Shown here in pieces: positions 62,423 to 64,000 of a stretch of DNA of 64,000 nt. Every line of letters begins with the position of its first letter. Position 1 is the stretch's first letter. Below the pieces are notes generated by a model. That model ran no database searches, was not told the origin of the DNA, and worked only from the letters and a program-made list of their open reading frames with translations. Origin of the DNA: Periplaneta americana (lineage: Eukaryota; Arthropoda; Insecta; Blattodea; Blattidae); contig NC_091124.1 in the NCBI RefSeq assembly GCF_040183065.1, forward strand, positions 65,015,501 through 65,079,500. Reading direction: 5' to 3'. A program made the position numbers and the translations under genes.

Positions 62423-63763
62423 CAGTAGCGTGCAAATTAATCCGAACACGACATATTTTTACATTTTCTGTCATTGTTGGCCTCACAGCTGCTCATACCG
62501 CTTTAATTGACATCTGTAGTACGTGTAATTCCATTGTTGAAAGTCTGTCATTATTTTTTTTATAATATATGACATTTTGCCTGTCGTTTTGTACTTATAA
62601 GCATTTCAGTTGTGTTGAAGACTTAATACTGCAATCCTGTGTACATTCTGTCGTCTTCGCAAATGGATACAACTCCACGAAAACGGTCTAAAATTATAAC
62701 ATTAGCAGAACATTCTTCTATGACACAGAGGCAAATTGCTGCAGAATGTCACATCGGTTTGGCTACTGTTAATTCGATCATAAAACGATACAGGGAGACT
62801 GGATCCATCACACCCCAGAAAAAAGGAAACTGTGGCCGGAAAAGGAAGACTTCACTTGCAGATGATCGTTTGTCAGGAAAAGTAAATTAAATCCTAGACT
62901 AACTGCTGTCGACTTAACCCGTGAGTTAATGGTTACCACTGGGGCGAATATTCACGTCACAACAGTGCGGCGTAGGCTTTTGGAAGCTGGACGAAGGGCT
63001 TGTAAGCCTATTAAGAAGCAACTGCTAACCCCTGTTATGTGCAAAAAACGCTTAATGTGGGCAAAATTACATCAAAACTGGACAGTGAATGACTGGAAGA
63101 ATGTACTTTTTTCCAATGAGTCTCATTTAGAGGTCCACGGCAACCGTGTTTCTTACGTACGGAAAGGATCCGAAAAAGTAACAGCAGCTCATCTCCAACA
63201 AGCACCCAAATACCCCCCTAAAGTAATGTTTTGGGGTTGTTTTACACATGAAGGGCCTGGAGCATTAATACCTATCAAGGGAATGATGAATTCTGACAAA
63301 TATATTCACTTATTGGAAACCAGAATCGTACCCCAGCTGCAAAAATCATTTCCGGATGGCAGAGGTGTGTTCCAACAAGACCTGGCACCATGCCATATGT
63401 CTCGAAAAACTACAGAATTCTTCAACAAGAAGAATATTCAGGTACTCCCCTGGCCAGGCAACTCACCCGACATCAACCCCATTGAGAACTTGTGGTCAAT
63501 TTGCAAAAGAAGAATGCAAAAAATGGATTGTTCTACAAAGGAGAAGATGATTTCTGCCCTCATTGGTGTATGGTTTTGCGATGAAGAAATGACGAATATT
63601 TGTGGGAAATTAGTGGAATCCATGCCAAATCGTCTCAGAGCTGTTATTAGGAAGAAGGGAGGCCACATAGATTACTGAGGTATGTCTTAGATCCTTTTTT
63701 TTATCCCGTTTGAGTGTTTTTGCATAAGTAATTATGTTGTTCGGATTAATTTGCACGCTACTG
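62423..63763 (+). mobile_element. Tc1-like DNA transposon, nearly complete, inside the ERAL1 region
   Basis: 26-bp terminal inverted repeats (start CAGTAGCGTGCAAATTAATC) lie at 62423-62448 and 63738-63763 and match perfectly. TA target duplications are at 62421-62422 and 63764-63765. The 1341-bp element carries one transposase gene on the plus strand. Perfect termini suggest a fairly recent insertion, but the transposase is broken. It probably sits in an ERAL1 intron, since the KH exon has not yet appeared. Confidence 0.95.
62663..63678 (+). pseudogene. Tc1-like transposase, frameshifted and missing its first catalytic Asp
   Basis: Normal role: a DDE transposase that binds the inverted repeats, excises the element and inserts it at TA. 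The first 5' frame (62663 to about 62889) encodes a helix-turn-helix (MTQRQIAAECHIGLATVNSI) and a GRKRKT hook-like motif. A frameshift near 62870-62875 moves the family frame (VRKSKLNPRLTAVDLTRE) out of register, and the rest reads through to 63678. The catalytic residues should be D, D34, E. Here the first is Asn (LFSNES, codon 63115-63117), the second is Asp in QQDLAPCH, and the third is Glu in NPIENLW. The GYHID-like end is complete. The copy cannot be active as read. Confidence 0.93.
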
Positions 63764-63765
63764 TA

Positions 63766-64000
63766 GTATAGCTGTGTTTTTAATTTTCATATCTTTTATT
63801 AGTAATGTTTTGTTCATTATCATAAATCATCACATATAAAAGTAAAAGTGTTAAATATCCTATTAGTTTTCCGTTCATTACTAGTTTTTTAATTTTATTG
63901 CATTGTCACTATTTTCATTTGTATACCCTTTGACAAGGGAAATGGTTGCTTTCCTGTAGTGTGAATTTGTCAAAGTGTCATTGAGTTAATGCGAGATTCA
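63766..64000 (+). other. Right edge, probably ERAL1 intron
   Basis: Nothing recognised. The KH-domain exon expected next is not here. Confidence 0.5.

Noticed and set aside
1..64000. CRISPR arrays, operons, bacterial terminators
   Set aside because: No regularly spaced direct repeats with unique spacers, and the genes are spliced eukaryotic genes.

Overview
The window looks like nuclear DNA of an insect, most likely a cockroach (Blattodea). It is AT-rich, has spliced genes with introns of several kilobases, and is full of short degenerate transposon copies. Several tRNA-derived SINEs and 3'-truncated LINE pieces resemble families I recall from Periplaneta-type genomes. The species is inferred from memory of repeat families; no search was run.

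Two conserved genes can be read exon by exon, arranged head to head. On the minus strand, start codon at 48979 and reading leftwards to about 22.3 kb, is the orthologue of ZNF207/BuGZ, the Bub3-binding, microtubule-associated mitotic zinc-finger protein. Nine exons are supported by homology and splice sites, and a tenth short exon is tentative. On the plus strand, start codon at 49957 and running out of the right edge, is the orthologue of ERAL1, the mitochondrial Era-like GTPase that chaperones small-subunit rRNA. Five exons carry G1 to G5 and the following linker; the KH domain should lie beyond 64000. The 977 bp between the start codons is a candidate shared promoter region and contains a SINE.

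Layout: 1-22.3 kb is gene-poor and holds a LINE RNase H fragment, mariner/Tc1 relics, pogo-like MITEs, SINEs and microsatellites. 22.3-49 kb is BuGZ. Its introns hold hAT (CGGBP1-like), mariner, non-LTR and TTAA-type elements, a hAT MITE with a perfect 8-bp target duplication, and in intron 1 a roughly 3.7-kb foldback structure with DNA transposons nested in its arms. 49-64 kb is the ERAL1 region, with SINEs, LINE 3' ends and a nearly complete Tc1-like element inside introns.

The observations I rate highest are: two consecutive phase-0 BuGZ exons that both begin with a GLEBS-like EE...P(K/R)YQ core, suggesting duplication or alternative exon use; a MITE insertion whose empty site is preserved in the opposite arm of the same inverted repeat; and a Tc1-like transposase with the first catalytic Asp changed to Asn plus one frameshift. 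I saw no CRISPR array, operon, rRNA gene or stand-alone tRNA gene, as expected for insect DNA.
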